64,000 nucleotides of DNA from JBPOFY01 sp049889815 (GCA_049889815.1 JBMHCR010000021.1:62001-126000); one strand, 5' to 3'. Numbered from the stretch's first letter, positions 47,588 to 59,816 are shown. The notes: generated by a model not told the origin, from the letters alone. A program made the numbers and translations.

Positions 47588-48517
47588 ATGCGATACTTAA
47601 AAATCAAGTGGCTTTGCGGAATCGGCTCCACGTTTTTGGCGCTGCTTGGCGTTTCAGCACTTGAGTATGACGAGGCGTTTTTCCCTGCGTTCAAACAGCA
47701 CTCCGCGGAATCGCTCCAACTTCGCGGGCTCGCAGAGCTATACCCGAACACAATACTGTTTGAAGCACCCGAGCTGAAAGTTCGTAGTCTGCGCGAAGAG
47801 GCCGCGAGTATCGAAACAATCCCACCCGATATCACATACGTGCGCATCTATCGTCTCGAAGAAGCAATCGACGTCATCCAGAAAGTCATTGAGAGCCCCG
47901 CCCTCATCCTGGACATGCGCTATCTACAATCAGAGAGCGCGGGCATGGAACTGGCGCGGCTTCTCAATAATGGCAGCAATACCGCTTCAGTGACAGTTGT
48001 CGGAGAAGTACCCGTCTCAATCACCACAAGCAAAACCAAGCTCGAAAAGGAAACCACCCCACGCAAACATCCGGCAATTGTTCTGTGCAACCGCCAAACT
48101 GCAGGTCCGTTTGAAGCAATGCTACACTCGCTACAAAGCAACCAAAGCGTGATAGCTGTCGGTGAAGCTACCGCCGGACGAACTGGTTCCTACAAAAAAA
48201 CAAATAATGAGATTTGGATGATTAAGGGCGAAGTCCGCCCCGATGCCGACACTTCACTCCTGGCAACTGGCTTCATCCCACGCATCGCAATCGATGCGAC
48301 ACCAGAAACAAACTACCTCAGCTACAACCTTTACGAAGCCGGCACTCCGATCTCACATTTGCTACGCGGCGAGCGAATCACCAACGAAGCCGTCAGCGAA
48401 AACGAGGACAGAGCCGCCGATGGTGCAGAAACTTTCGAGCCTGATGCCGTTCTGCAACGTGCAGTAGATATCGTTGCCGCTTTACAAATTCTACAGCAAC
48501 TGCCAGACAACCACTAA
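47588..48517 (+). CDS. Exported S41-peptidase-like protein, catalytic serine not evident
   Basis: A 309-residue protein with a signal peptide (cleavage near GVSALE). The middle and C-terminal half follow the core of C-terminal-processing (S41) peptidases: ALILDMRYLQSESAGMELARLL, AIVLCNRQTAGPFEAMLHSL and SVIAVGEATAGRTGSYK. In active enzymes a serine stands in the segment corresponding to RQTAGPFEA; here it is threonine or alanine, so activity is doubtful. There is no PDZ domain. Start is 11 bases after purD. Confidence 0.55.
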   Translation: MRYLKIKWLCGIGSTFLALLGVSALEYDEAFFPAFKQHSAESLQLRGLAELYPNTILFEAPELKVRSLREEAASIETIPPDITYVRIYRLEEAIDVIQKVIESPALILDMRYLQSESAGMELARLLNNGSNTASVTVVGEVPVSITTSKTKLEKETTPRKHPAIVLCNRQTAGPFEAMLHSLQSNQSVIAVGEATAGRTGSYKKTNNEIWMIKGEVRPDADTSLLATGFIPRIAIDATPETNYLSYNLYEAGTPISHLLRGERITNEAVSENEDRAADGAETFEPDAVLQRAVDIVAALQILQQLPDNH

Positions 48518-48527
48518 GGTTTCACTC

Positions 48528-49007
48528 ATGGCTAACAAACGTAACCTAATCCTAATGATTTGTACTGGCAATGTTTGCCGTAGCCCCATGGCAGAAAAGC
48601 TACTGCAGCATGCGCTGAACGCTGAGGGCGCGCCTCTAAGCCATCTCGTTGTCGTATCTGCTGGTATCGCCGCTGGCTATGGAGAGCCCGCTTCGCGCAA
48701 CTCAGTCGCGGCTCTAAACAAAGTCAGCCTCGATCTATCCCGCCACAAGAGTCAACCCGTCACCAGCGACCTGCTCGACCGATCCTTTGCCGTCTTTGGA
48801 ATGACAGATTCGCACACTCAGGTGCTACAACACTACTTCCCAAACTTGCCGGAACGCGTCCATCTCTTCCGCGACTTTATAGAAGACGCGGGCAGTCAAA
48901 TCCCCGACCCCTTCGGTGGCAACTACGACGAATATATTGCTTGCCGCGATTCAATGATAGAAGCGATTCCATCACTAGTAGCGTATTTAAGAAAAGAATA
49001 CACTTGA
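48528..49007 (+). CDS. Low-molecular-weight protein phosphatase
   Basis: A 159-residue LMW-PTP fold enzyme. The P-loop is CTGNVCRSP, with the catalytic cysteine and arginine, and the general acid is in DPFGGNYDEY, matching the arginine-phosphatase/YwlE-like branch. YwlE-type arginine phosphatases have Thr after CTGN; valine here suggests tyrosine or another substrate. The ATG at 48528 is the natural start although the frame opens upstream. It lies 10 bases after the exported S41-like gene. Confidence 0.85.
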   Translation: MANKRNLILMICTGNVCRSPMAEKLLQHALNAEGAPLSHLVVVSAGIAAGYGEPASRNSVAALNKVSLDLSRHKSQPVTSDLLDRSFAVFGMTDSHTQVLQHYFPNLPERVHLFRDFIEDAGSQIPDPFGGNYDEYIACRDSMIEAIPSLVAYLRKEYT

Positions 49008-49366
49008 GAACATCGAACATTCAACACCGCCCACGGAATCGTTGCACCGGCGCGATATGGAACAACATCGGCACAGGCTGCTGGAACTTCCATACCCGTT
49101 TTTTCAAGCCTGACGTTAGTTTTGCCATGGATGCCCTGCGCGTTGCCGCTGACAAGGCCCTGCAGCTTCTCCAAGGCGCCAATACTCCTCAAAAAGTTAG
49201 ATTAAGGTTGGTAAACAAACTTGCGCTGTAAAAAGACCAGACGCACAACCACAGCATTTTTTTAGAAAGGTGATGCGGAGCCGATTCATTCCTCTGGTCG
49301 GAAAAGACTTGAAGCGCTAGCGAGGCGCAACAAATTACCCCGCTCATCCCCAATACGATTTTTTAT
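49008..49366. other. Intergenic region before leuB
   Basis: About 360 bases. GAACATCGAACATTC at 49008 resembles the arm of the hairpin behind xylA (GAACATCGAAC shared), so a host-wide intergenic repeat is likely. Overlapping frames occur on both strands (plus to 49231, minus from 49192), but neither has a ribosome site or recognisable domain. The last ~100 bases should hold the leuB promoter. Confidence 0.35.
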
Positions 49367-50467
<1,101 letters not shown>

Positions 50468-50473
50468 TCCTTT

Positions 50474-50545
50474 TTAGCCACGGATCTTCACGGATCTACG
50501 CAGATTCATTTACATCAGTGTTAATCCGCGTTCATCCGTGGCTTA
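50474..50545. repeat. Imperfect palindromic intergenic repeat (GCCACGGAT type)
   Basis: AGCCACGGAT at 50476-50485 is repeated inverted as ATCCGTGGCT at 50534-50543, and the next bases (TTCACGGATC / AATCCGCGTT) continue the imperfect inversion around a ~25-base centre. This form (GCCACGGAT...ATCCGTGGCT) belongs to a mobile-looking repeat type seen in many environmental genomes. It sits between leuB and alaS and may influence mRNA ends. Confidence 0.6.
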
Positions 50546-50558
50546 AACTTTAAGTCTC

Positions 50559-53291
<2,733 letters not shown>

Positions 53292-53315
53292 GGGACACGC
53301 GCCTCTATCGATCCA

Positions 53316-53343
53316 GAAACCGCGATCTCAACGAATCGCGGTT
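53316..53343. terminator. Hairpin between alaS and glgC
   Basis: AAACCGCGAT pairs perfectly with ATCGCGGTTT around an eight-base loop in the gap between the convergent genes alaS and glgC. No strong T-run follows on either strand, so its termination strength is uncertain. Confidence 0.5.
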
Positions 53344-53373
53344 TGGTAGTAAAGCTCGTAAGTAACTCAGGGA

Positions 53374-54669
53374 TTAAGCTTTCAAGACGTAGCCATCTGG
53401 AACGATGACCCCCTTACAAACGACGAGGACACCATCGCGAATTGCGATGTCTACACCCTCGCCAAAATTGTCCGGCAATCCGGTAGGATCGAGCACTACA
53501 TTCTTACCGATGCGCACATTCTTATCGAGAATCGCATTCCGAATTACACTTCCCTCTCCAACTCCCGTGTCGGGACGCCCCAGTTGTTGATTTTCGAGAA
53601 TATCATCTACCGTCTCATAAATATCAGCGCCCATCATGACGACGTTTTCGAGATCGGCGCCGCTTCGAACCACCGACCGAACGCCAAGCGATGAGCGTGT
53701 GAGCTTGGCGTTGGTTACAATACAACCGTCTGCAACCACTGCACGATCCACAGTGCACGAGTTTAGCTTGGAAGCAGGCAGCAAACGTGCCCGTGTGTAA
53801 ATCTTGGCATCTTCATCAAAGAAGTTGAACGGCGGAATGTGGTCTGTCAGGCTTAGATTGCAATCGAAGAACGCCTTAACCGTTCCGATGTCTTCCCAAT
53901 ATTCGTCAAAGACGTAGCTGCACATTTTAACCTGACCAAGCAGGCCCGGAATGATCTCCTTACCGAAATCGGTTGTATCGGTCTCAAGCGCCTGGATGAG
54001 CGTCTTCGAATTAAACACGTAGATACCCATGGAAGCTAGGCAGTATTCTCGCCCGCCTGGCTGCTTCATCTTGCTGGTTACCGCCTGACCAACTGCCAAG
54101 CTTTTGATGACGGCAGGGTCGGTTGGCTTCTCGACAAATTCAGTAATTTTGAGCGCTTCATCAACGCGCATAAGGCCAAGGCCCTCCGCCTCATCCAAAG
54201 CAAGCGGCTTCGCTGTTATTGTAACATCTGCCCCAGACGCATCGTGCTCGCGAACAACATCCTGAATATTCATCCGGAAGAGCTGATCACCAGAAAGAAT
54301 CACGTAAAGGTCATCCTCAGATGTTCCACCGAAGTGGTTCATATTTTGTCGAACCGCATCCGCCGTGCCTTGATACCATCCCACGCTTGTATCCGTCTGC
54401 TCGGCAGAAAGAATATCCACACATCCACCACCGAAATTATCAAACTTGTAGGACTCTTGAATGTGCCGGTGCAGTGAGGCCGTGTTAAATTGCGTCAACA
54501 CATAGATCCGATTCATTCCTGAGTTGAGGCAATTACTGATCGGGATATCAACCAATCGGTATTTGCCAGCAAGCGGCACAGCCGGCTTACAACGCTCTTT
54601 GGTCAACGGGCTAAGACGGGAGCCGCGACCGCCCCCCATGATGATGCAAATTATACTTCGTTTTTTCAT
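53374..54669 (-). CDS. glgC: Glucose-1-phosphate adenylyltransferase
   Basis: A 431-residue ADP-glucose pyrophosphorylase for glycogen synthesis. The nucleotide loop is MGGGRGSRLSPLTKERCKPAVP, here split as GGGRGSRLSPLT and KERCKPAVPLAGKYRLVD. The substrate segment is ILSGDQLFRMN and VEKPTD is present. The C-terminal left-handed beta-helix (CIVTNAKLTRSSLGVRS) is complete. It is divergent from glmS with 71 bases between starts. Confidence 0.95.
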   Translation of the reverse strand: MKKRSIICIIMGGGRGSRLSPLTKERCKPAVPLAGKYRLVDIPISNCLNSGMNRIYVLTQFNTASLHRHIQESYKFDNFGGGCVDILSAEQTDTSVGWYQGTADAVRQNMNHFGGTSEDDLYVILSGDQLFRMNIQDVVREHDASGADVTITAKPLALDEAEGLGLMRVDEALKITEFVEKPTDPAVIKSLAVGQAVTSKMKQPGGREYCLASMGIYVFNSKTLIQALETDTTDFGKEIIPGLLGQVKMCSYVFDEYWEDIGTVKAFFDCNLSLTDHIPPFNFFDEDAKIYTRARLLPASKLNSCTVDRAVVADGCIVTNAKLTRSSLGVRSVVRSGADLENVVMMGADIYETVDDILENQQLGRPDTGVGEGSVIRNAILDKNVRIGKNVVLDPTGLPDNFGEGVDIAIRDGVLVVCKGVIVPDGYVLKA

Positions 54670-54740
54670 GCTTAGGTTATGACTGGAGCCAACTCAATTG
54701 TCTTGTGTATTAGAGAAAGATTTGACTGAAATGAAGCATT

Positions 54741-56591
54741 ATGTGTGGAATTGTTGGATATATCGGCCGCGAAAGAGCGGGAAGCATCATGCTGGATGGC
54801 CTCAAGCGCCTAGAATACCGTGGCTACGACTCTTCTGGTATGGTTGTTCGCACCTCTAGAGGTTTAGAGCTTATTAAGCGCACCGGTCGTGTAAAAGAGC
54901 TCGAAGACGCGCTTGAAGAACTACAATTAGGCGGCAATCAGGGAATCAGTCACACTCGCTGGGCAACCCACGGCGATGTTACTGAAGAAAATGCCCACCC
55001 GCACCGCTCCAGTGATGGTAAGATCTCACTGGTGCACAATGGTGTAATTGAGAATTACCTGGGAATGAAGGACTTTCTCACCGGGCGCGGTTACACCTTT
55101 CAGTCTGAGACCGACACGGAAGCGCTATGTAATTTAATCGCCTACCACTACGAAAAGGAACCAAAGGTTGAAGGCAAAAATCGCTTCCTTGAATCGTTGC
55201 GTAAGAGCCTGCGCCATGTTGAAGGCACCTATGGCATCGCCGTAATTTGCGCAGACTACCCCAATGAATTGATTGGTGCCCGCAAAGGATCGCCACTCAT
55301 TATCGGTATCGGTAAGAGTGAGAACATCCTGGCATCTGATGTTAACGCGATCACGCACTGCACACAGAACGTCGTCTATCTAAACGATGGTGAAGTGGTT
55401 CACCTTACCAATGACGACTTCTCAATCACGACCGTGACGAGTAAGTCCGTCGAGGCAGTGATCCATAAAGTCGATTGGGACACCTCAGAAGCCGAACTCG
55501 GTGATTACAATCACTTCATGATGAAAGAAATCTTCGAGCAGCCAAATGCATTGACGAATGGTATGCGTGGACGCTTTTCCGACGACGAAAGTACTGCAGT
55601 CTTTGGTGGCCTCAATCTCAACCCGCAAGAACTGCGGCAGATCGACCGCATTTTATTCATCGCCTGTGGCACTGCTTGGCATGCTTGTCTTGTTGCGGAG
55701 CATCTGATTGAGCGTTTTGCACGAATTCCTGTCGAAGTCGAATACGCATCTGAATTTCGCTACCGCAACGCCCCACTCGACAAAAACACACTCGTTATTG
55801 CAATCAGCCAGTCCGGCGAGACCATCGATACACTCGGGGCCCTACGCGAGGCGAAACGCAAGGGCTACCGCACACTCTCCATCAACAACAGTGTCGGCTC
55901 GACCATCGCACGCGAGTGTGACGGCGGCATTTACCAACACGCAGGTCCTGAAATCGGTGTGGCGTCAACCAAGGCATTCACCTCACAGTTGATGATCTGC
56001 GCAATGCTCGCGCTTTATTTAGGACGCCTGCGCGACTTAAGCTACGACGACGGTGTGAATATCGTAAAAGCCTTCAAAGACCTGCCCAATCTGGTAAAGC
56101 AGGCGCTCAAGCAAACCGAACACATTGAACAGGTAGCCAAGAAGTATGCGCACTACGAAGACTGCTTGTTCTTGGGCCGTCAACTCATGTTCCCGATCGC
56201 TCTAGAAGGTGCACTCAAGCTCAAAGAAATTTCCTACATTCATGCTGAGGGTTACCCCGCTGCTGAAATGAAGCACGGACCGATCGCGCTGATCTGCGAA
56301 GAATGTCCAAGCGTATTCCTAGCAACATCTGGCGAAATTTTCCACAAGAGCTTGGCGAATATCCAGGAAGTCAAGGCGCGTAAAGGCAAGGTCATATGCA
56401 TCGCGACTTCCGATTGCGACATCCCGGAGGATCTTGTCGACGACATCATTCAGATACCCGAATGCCACGAAATTATAAAGCCGATCCTCATGAGCATCCC
56501 AGTCCAACTACTGAGCTATTACGTCGCCCTTGAGCGCGATTGCGATGTCGATAAACCACGTAATTTGGCAAAATCCGTAACGGTGGAATAG
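54741..56591 (+). CDS. glmS: Glutamine-fructose-6-phosphate aminotransferase
   Basis: A 616-residue enzyme making glucosamine 6-phosphate for peptidoglycan and LPS. The N-terminal amidohydrolase nucleophile is Cys2 in MCGIVGYIGRERAG. Two SIS sugar-isomerase domains follow (AISQSGETIDTL; GAGYPAAEMKHGPIAL-type YPAAEMKHGPIAL), and the end is KPRNLAKSVTVE, the classic GlmS terminus. The last codon and stop (GAATAG, 56586-56591) are the first bases of the 20-bp repeat that bounds the foreign element, so the gene end survives insertion. Confidence 0.97.
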   Translation: MCGIVGYIGRERAGSIMLDGLKRLEYRGYDSSGMVVRTSRGLELIKRTGRVKELEDALEELQLGGNQGISHTRWATHGDVTEENAHPHRSSDGKISLVHNGVIENYLGMKDFLTGRGYTFQSETDTEALCNLIAYHYEKEPKVEGKNRFLESLRKSLRHVEGTYGIAVICADYPNELIGARKGSPLIIGIGKSENILASDVNAITHCTQNVVYLNDGEVVHLTNDDFSITTVTSKSVEAVIHKVDWDTSEAELGDYNHFMMKEIFEQPNALTNGMRGRFSDDESTAVFGGLNLNPQELRQIDRILFIACGTAWHACLVAEHLIERFARIPVEVEYASEFRYRNAPLDKNTLVIAISQSGETIDTLGALREAKRKGYRTLSINNSVGSTIARECDGGIYQHAGPEIGVASTKAFTSQLMICAMLALYLGRLRDLSYDDGVNIVKAFKDLPNLVKQALKQTEHIEQVAKKYAHYEDCLFLGRQLMFPIALEGALKLKEISYIHAEGYPAAEMKHGPIALICEECPSVFLATSGEIFHKSLANIQEVKARKGKVICIATSDCDIPEDLVDDIIQIPECHEIIKPILMSIPVQLLSYYVALERDCDVDKPRNLAKSVTVE

Positions 56592-56605
56592 TTTATCGTG
56601 AATAT
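56586..56605 (+). repeat. Left attachment repeat (attL), overlaps glmS stop
   Basis: GAATAGTTTATCGTGAATAT. It comprises the last sense codon GAA and stop TAG of glmS plus 14 bases downstream, so the gene is intact after insertion. It differs from the right copy only at the twelfth base (C versus T). Confidence 0.8.
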
Positions 56606-56914
56606 CTATTAAACCCTTATATTCTTAAAATTCACAAAAGGGTTACTACAAAAGATCTAAGTTTACAGAGGTTAAACGAGGAAAGAAGTGAGAGATTAGA
56701 GAACATTTGGAAACTTCATTTAGAAGGAAAATCCACCAAAGAAATTACCGAGTGGATGAATGAAAAATACCAAACAACTTATCTCACTAACAAACCATAC
56801 TACCCTACTCTGATTTGGGTTACTTTGGATAAGTATAGGAAACGATTGATAAGGGAAAATTCAATCGAGGAAGAATATATTAGTGTTGAGTTTGAGAAGG
56901 TGGAAAACCTATGA
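56606..56914 (+). pseudogene. C-terminal fragment of a serine-recombinase-like gene
   Basis: A frame open from the left repeat to TGA at 56912-56914. No ATG, GTG or TTG occurs before a late internal ATG, so it has no usable start in the integrated state. The peptide around LENIWKLHLEGKSTKEITEW followed by MNEKYQTTYLTNKPYYPTLI resembles the region of large serine recombinases where helix-turn-helix (GKSxxEIxxxLN) and zinc-ribbon-side segments follow the catalytic domain. It may be the relic of an integrase of the same kind as the one starting at 63471. The frame stays open through the repeat. Confidence 0.5.
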
Positions 56915-56961
56915 ACCCAATCGAGTCTACCCTAAACCCTACTCCTACAAATCGGAATTAA

Positions 56962-57819
56962 CTAAAGGGTCAAAGTCTCTTCTTTTAAGTCAATGTGATG
57001 AACTTTTGTATCAAATTTGAGACTACCACCTATAGATATTCTACTACTGGCCGTATGTAACCTCATTCTCAAAATTATTGAATTTGAGAACTCTACCTCA
57101 ACATATCCTTTTTCAGTTATAGATGATACCATGGATGTAGTTTTAGGTATGGTATCAAAAGATTTTATGAGAACATGATCCCTCATTAATGAGATTTGTT
57201 TGTAGTCTATGTTACCAATTAAGTAGTCCTGATAAAACTGACTTCTTTCACTCATGGAATTTAAAGTATTCCTCACCAAATCACATATCGGTTCATATAG
57301 ATCCCTTTTTTTATCCTCTTCACTTATTTGATTATAACGAGACAACCTGGGAATAAGTTGAGAATGTTTCCTATAGAAATTCTCATTTATTAACTTATAT
57401 TCATTAATAAATTTAATAGATCTAGGTTCATTTCTAGTCAGGCCTAAATGAGAGAATGTAGTTCCAGGTCTTTGATGTTTAATGGATGAATTGTTATTCT
57501 TACAACTGATATTGAAACACTGGTTTTCCCCTAATAATCGAATATCGGTAACATCTCCTTTCTTACCTGAATCATCCCCTAATCTTTGTATCTCGATTAG
57601 ATCAAAATTTATATTTCGAATAATCCATTTCGTGATTTTAGGTATGTTATCCTTAAAATGTCTCAAAAGATCTGAATCAATAGATTCTTCCTTAGGTTCA
57701 TCTCTTAAATTTTGATGAATAGTCTCCTGATTCAAAAAACATTGATGATCTAGTTCCTGAAGTAGTGACTGTACTAACAAATACTCAAAAAACCTTCCAT
57801 TATCATTCGATCTGGACAT
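56962..57819 (-). CDS. Type II restriction endonuclease, HaeIII-like (predicted GGCC)
   Basis: A 285-residue protein. NGRFFEYLLVQSLLQEL at the N-terminus, followed by DSGKKGDVTDIRL (D89 and D92) and CFNISCKNNNSSIKHQRPG (K107), matches a PD-(D/E)xK core of the HaeIII restriction family, where a Ser-x-Lys pair replaces Glu-x-Lys. The specificity call rests mainly on the divergent neighbour, an unmistakable M.HaeIII homologue. It would cut unmethylated GGCC. Start codons of the two genes are 64 bases apart and no controller-protein gene is seen. The gene is AT-rich like the element. Confidence 0.75.
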   Translation of the reverse strand: MSRSNDNGRFFEYLLVQSLLQELDHQCFLNQETIHQNLRDEPKEESIDSDLLRHFKDNIPKITKWIIRNINFDLIEIQRLGDDSGKKGDVTDIRLLGENQCFNISCKNNNSSIKHQRPGTTFSHLGLTRNEPRSIKFINEYKLINENFYRKHSQLIPRLSRYNQISEEDKKRDLYEPICDLVRNTLNSMSERSQFYQDYLIGNIDYKQISLMRDHVLIKSFDTIPKTTSMVSSITEKGYVEVEFSNSIILRMRLHTASSRISIGGSLKFDTKVHHIDLKEETLTL

Positions 57820-57883
57820 AATTTGAGACTTATAGATCCCAGTATGATTGACAAGTTAGTAAAAGGGGGATTTAAAAAAACAC

Positions 57884-58927
57884 ATGAACATAATCACACT
57901 ATTTTCGGGTTCAGGAGGACTAGACTTAGGATTCAAAAAGTCAGGATTCAACGTCCTATGGGCCAATGAATATGACAAGAGTATCTGGGAGACATACGAA
58001 AAGAATAATCCAGATGTTCATTTAGACAGAAGAAGTATCGTAGATATAGAATCACACGAAGTACCTGATTGTGACGGGATGATTGGAGGTCCACCTTGTC
58101 AGTCGTGGAGTGAGGCCGGTTCTTTAAGGGGTATAAACGATGAAAGGGGTCAATTATTTTATGACTTTATTAGACTTCTGAGAGGTAAGAAACCTAAATT
58201 TTTCGTCACGGAAAATGTACCAGGAATGTTATCCCCTCGTCATAGAGTGGCCCTTCAAAACATTAAAAATCTATTCGTAGAATCGGGTTACAATCTTTCT
58301 TTCGAAACTCTTAATTCATCCGATTATGGAGTTCCACAGGACAGAAAAAGAGTCTTTTTCATAGGGATTAGGAAAGATCTCGGGTTCGAATACAAATTTC
58401 CTGAACCACTACAAAATAAAGTAACTTTGAAGGATTCAATTTGGGACCTTAAAGATAATGTTATTGAATCAATCGGAAAGAATCACACGAATGGTCCAAA
58501 GTGTTTGATTCCTAATCACGAATATCTAACAGGAGGATTCTCCACTATCTTTCTAAGTCGAAATAGAGTTCGTTCTTGGGACGAACAATCTTTTACAATT
58601 CAGGCCGGGGGAAGACACTGTCCAATTCATCCGACGGCCCCTAAAATGTGTAAAGTATTGAAAGATGGAACTGTGGTTAAGTTTGGAGAGGAAGTAGAGA
58701 ATAAGAAGGAAATCATACCAAACAGACAAATATTCTTTCCTGGGAAAGAAGACCTTTACAGAAGGTTTAGTGTCAGAGAAGTGGCCAGAATTCAAACTTA
58801 CCCGGATGATTTCATTTTCTATTATAAGTCTGTATTAGATGGATACAAAATGGTGGGAAATTCCGTTCCTGTTAACCTGGCCTACCACATTGGTAAGTCT
58901 ATCCTCGATCAATTTAATGAGAACTAA
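57884..58927 (+). CDS. DNA (cytosine-5) methyltransferase, M.HaeIII-like
   Basis: A 347-residue m5C methyltransferase with all motifs in order: I (LFSGSGGLDLGF), IV (GGPPCQSWSEAGSLRG, catalytic C72), VI (TENVPGM), VIII (QDRKRVFFIG), IX (RRFSVREVARIQTYPDDF) and X (GYKMVGNSVPVNLAY). The target-recognition stretch SRNRVRSWDEQSFTIQ plus GGRHCPIHPTAP is nearly the one of M.HaeIII, so GGCC methylation at the first C is predicted. A short extra insertion (about 15 residues) follows it. The stop overlaps the next start by 11 bases. It protects the host and element from the adjacent endonuclease. Confidence 0.93.
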   Translation: MNIITLFSGSGGLDLGFKKSGFNVLWANEYDKSIWETYEKNNPDVHLDRRSIVDIESHEVPDCDGMIGGPPCQSWSEAGSLRGINDERGQLFYDFIRLLRGKKPKFFVTENVPGMLSPRHRVALQNIKNLFVESGYNLSFETLNSSDYGVPQDRKRVFFIGIRKDLGFEYKFPEPLQNKVTLKDSIWDLKDNVIESIGKNHTNGPKCLIPNHEYLTGGFSTIFLSRNRVRSWDEQSFTIQAGGRHCPIHPTAPKMCKVLKDGTVVKFGEEVENKKEIIPNRQIFFPGKEDLYRRFSVREVARIQTYPDDFIFYYKSVLDGYKMVGNSVPVNLAYHIGKSILDQFNEN

Positions 58928-59309
58928 ACTCACCCTACTCCTACTCTGTTTCTGTTCTTCGGTTTTTTCTGAAAGTTATTTCTGTAAAAGTGAAAACGAA
59001 GAGAATTTTTACTTAGTAAAACACGAGGGGTTATATATCAAAACAGATAAACTCAAAGATGAGTATGACCCTGAGGATTCTAACAATACTCCATGTTTTG
59101 TCTTCATAGATGATGATGAAACTTTATTACTTTTAACACCTACATGGAGGAGTTCATACAGGATTACTGTACTAGATAAAACAGACAGAATTTGGGTAAG
59201 TAATTCAATAAGTCCTCACGTTGAACTGAAAGAAGAACTAAAGGATTTAGACTTCAAGAGTCATGGTACCTTTACTGTAATCAAAGAGTCTAGTGACGAT
59301 GAGGTTTAG
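58917..59309 (+). CDS. Small exported protein, first of a pair
   Basis: A 130-residue protein from the ATG at 58917 that overlaps the methyltransferase stop. The signal peptide LTLLLLCFCSSVFSES is clear. The mature part is acidic and beta-like (DETLLLLTPTWRSSYRITVL, VIKESSDDEV) with no known family. Co-transcribed with the methyltransferase by overlap, which is odd for a protein of this type. Function unknown. Confidence 0.6.
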   Translation: MRTKLTLLLLCFCSSVFSESYFCKSENEENFYLVKHEGLYIKTDKLKDEYDPEDSNNTPCFVFIDDDETLLLLTPTWRSSYRITVLDKTDRIWVSNSISPHVELKEELKDLDFKSHGTFTVIKESSDDEV

Positions 59310-59339
59310 TCTTTCTCTACTCCTACTCTGTTTCTGTTC
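58935..59339 (+). repeat. Duplicated 23-bp signal-peptide segment
   Basis: A perfect 23-base direct repeat (58935-58957 and 59317-59339) codes for the hydrophobic core of both signal peptides in the same relative position. The spacing is 382 bases. It marks either a tandem duplication with diverged mature parts or recombination between leaders. Confidence 0.7.
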
Positions 59340-59676
59340 CGTAGGGTTTTGTGAAACTTTAATCCTAACATATCGACTAGATCAACATGGAGAACAGGAT
59401 GAGTATACCGATCCTATTATACTAGTTAGGGAAAATAAGACTTTCGTAAAAAAGAAGGAAAGTAAAACCGACCCAGATCAAATTTATGACATCTGGAGTG
59501 AAAACAAAGATTTCATTATTTTAGTATCTGAAAAAAGTGATTATCCAATGGTTTCTTCCTATTACATTGATAAGGTGAAGAAGAAATGGGTTCACCAAGA
59601 CTTTGGATGGTTCTCTTTGAACCATGATGTGAACCATTGTGTAACTCACGGAAAGTTCAGAGTACTTAATCCATAA
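59299..59676 (+). CDS. Small exported protein, second of the pair
   Basis: A 125-residue protein from the ATG at 59299, inside the end of the preceding gene. The signal peptide LSLLLLCFCSVGFCET mirrors that of its neighbour, and 23 bases encoding it are identical to 58935-58957. The mature part has an acidic, charged, beta-like pattern (YTDPIILVRENKTFVKK and IYDIWSENKDFIILVSEK) and two late cysteines at most. The duplication suggests paralogy of at least the leader. Function unknown. Confidence 0.6.
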   Translation: MRFSLSLLLLCFCSVGFCETLILTYRLDQHGEQDEYTDPIILVRENKTFVKKKESKTDPDQIYDIWSENKDFIILVSEKSDYPMVSSYYIDKVKKKWVHQDFGWFSLNHDVNHCVTHGKFRVLNP

Positions 59677-59743
59677 TTAAAGGTAGTGAAACCTCATTGT
59701 GAGGAGTTGATACCCTATAAATACATCTGAATCAGTTAACAGG

Positions 59744-59790
59744 TTCCAGAGGGTTGTTATATTAGAACTCCTCTAAAAGACCCTCTGGAA
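59744..59790. other. Strong hairpin upstream of the small-gene chain
   Basis: TTCCAGAGGGT (59744-59754) and ACCCTCTGGAA (59780-59790) are perfect 11-bp arms around a 25-base loop; the flanks (ACATCTGAAT / ATTCTGATGT) continue the inversion imperfectly. There is no T-run. In an element with a rolling-circle Rep it is a candidate replication or nick-site hairpin, or an mRNA end. Confidence 0.4.
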
Positions 59791-59816
59791 TCATTCTGAT
59801 GTAAATAAGGGTATAT

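Noticed and set aside
48941..49231. Plus- and minus-strand frames between the phosphatase and leuB
   Set aside because: They overlap each other and the phosphatase gene and have no domain or start signal.
54670..54740. glmS ribozyme upstream of glmS
   Set aside because: Only 71 bases separate glgC and glmS starts, and no ribozyme core is recognisable.
57848..57876. TTGACA-17-TTTAAA promoter for the methyltransferase
   Set aside because: Its start point would fall at the ATG and remove the GGGGGA ribosome site, so it is unlikely to be the main promoter; not annotated.
56962..58927. Avoidance of GGCC in the element as proof of specificity
   Set aside because: GGCC still occurs several times inside the methyltransferase gene, for example at 57961, so no avoidance argument can be made.
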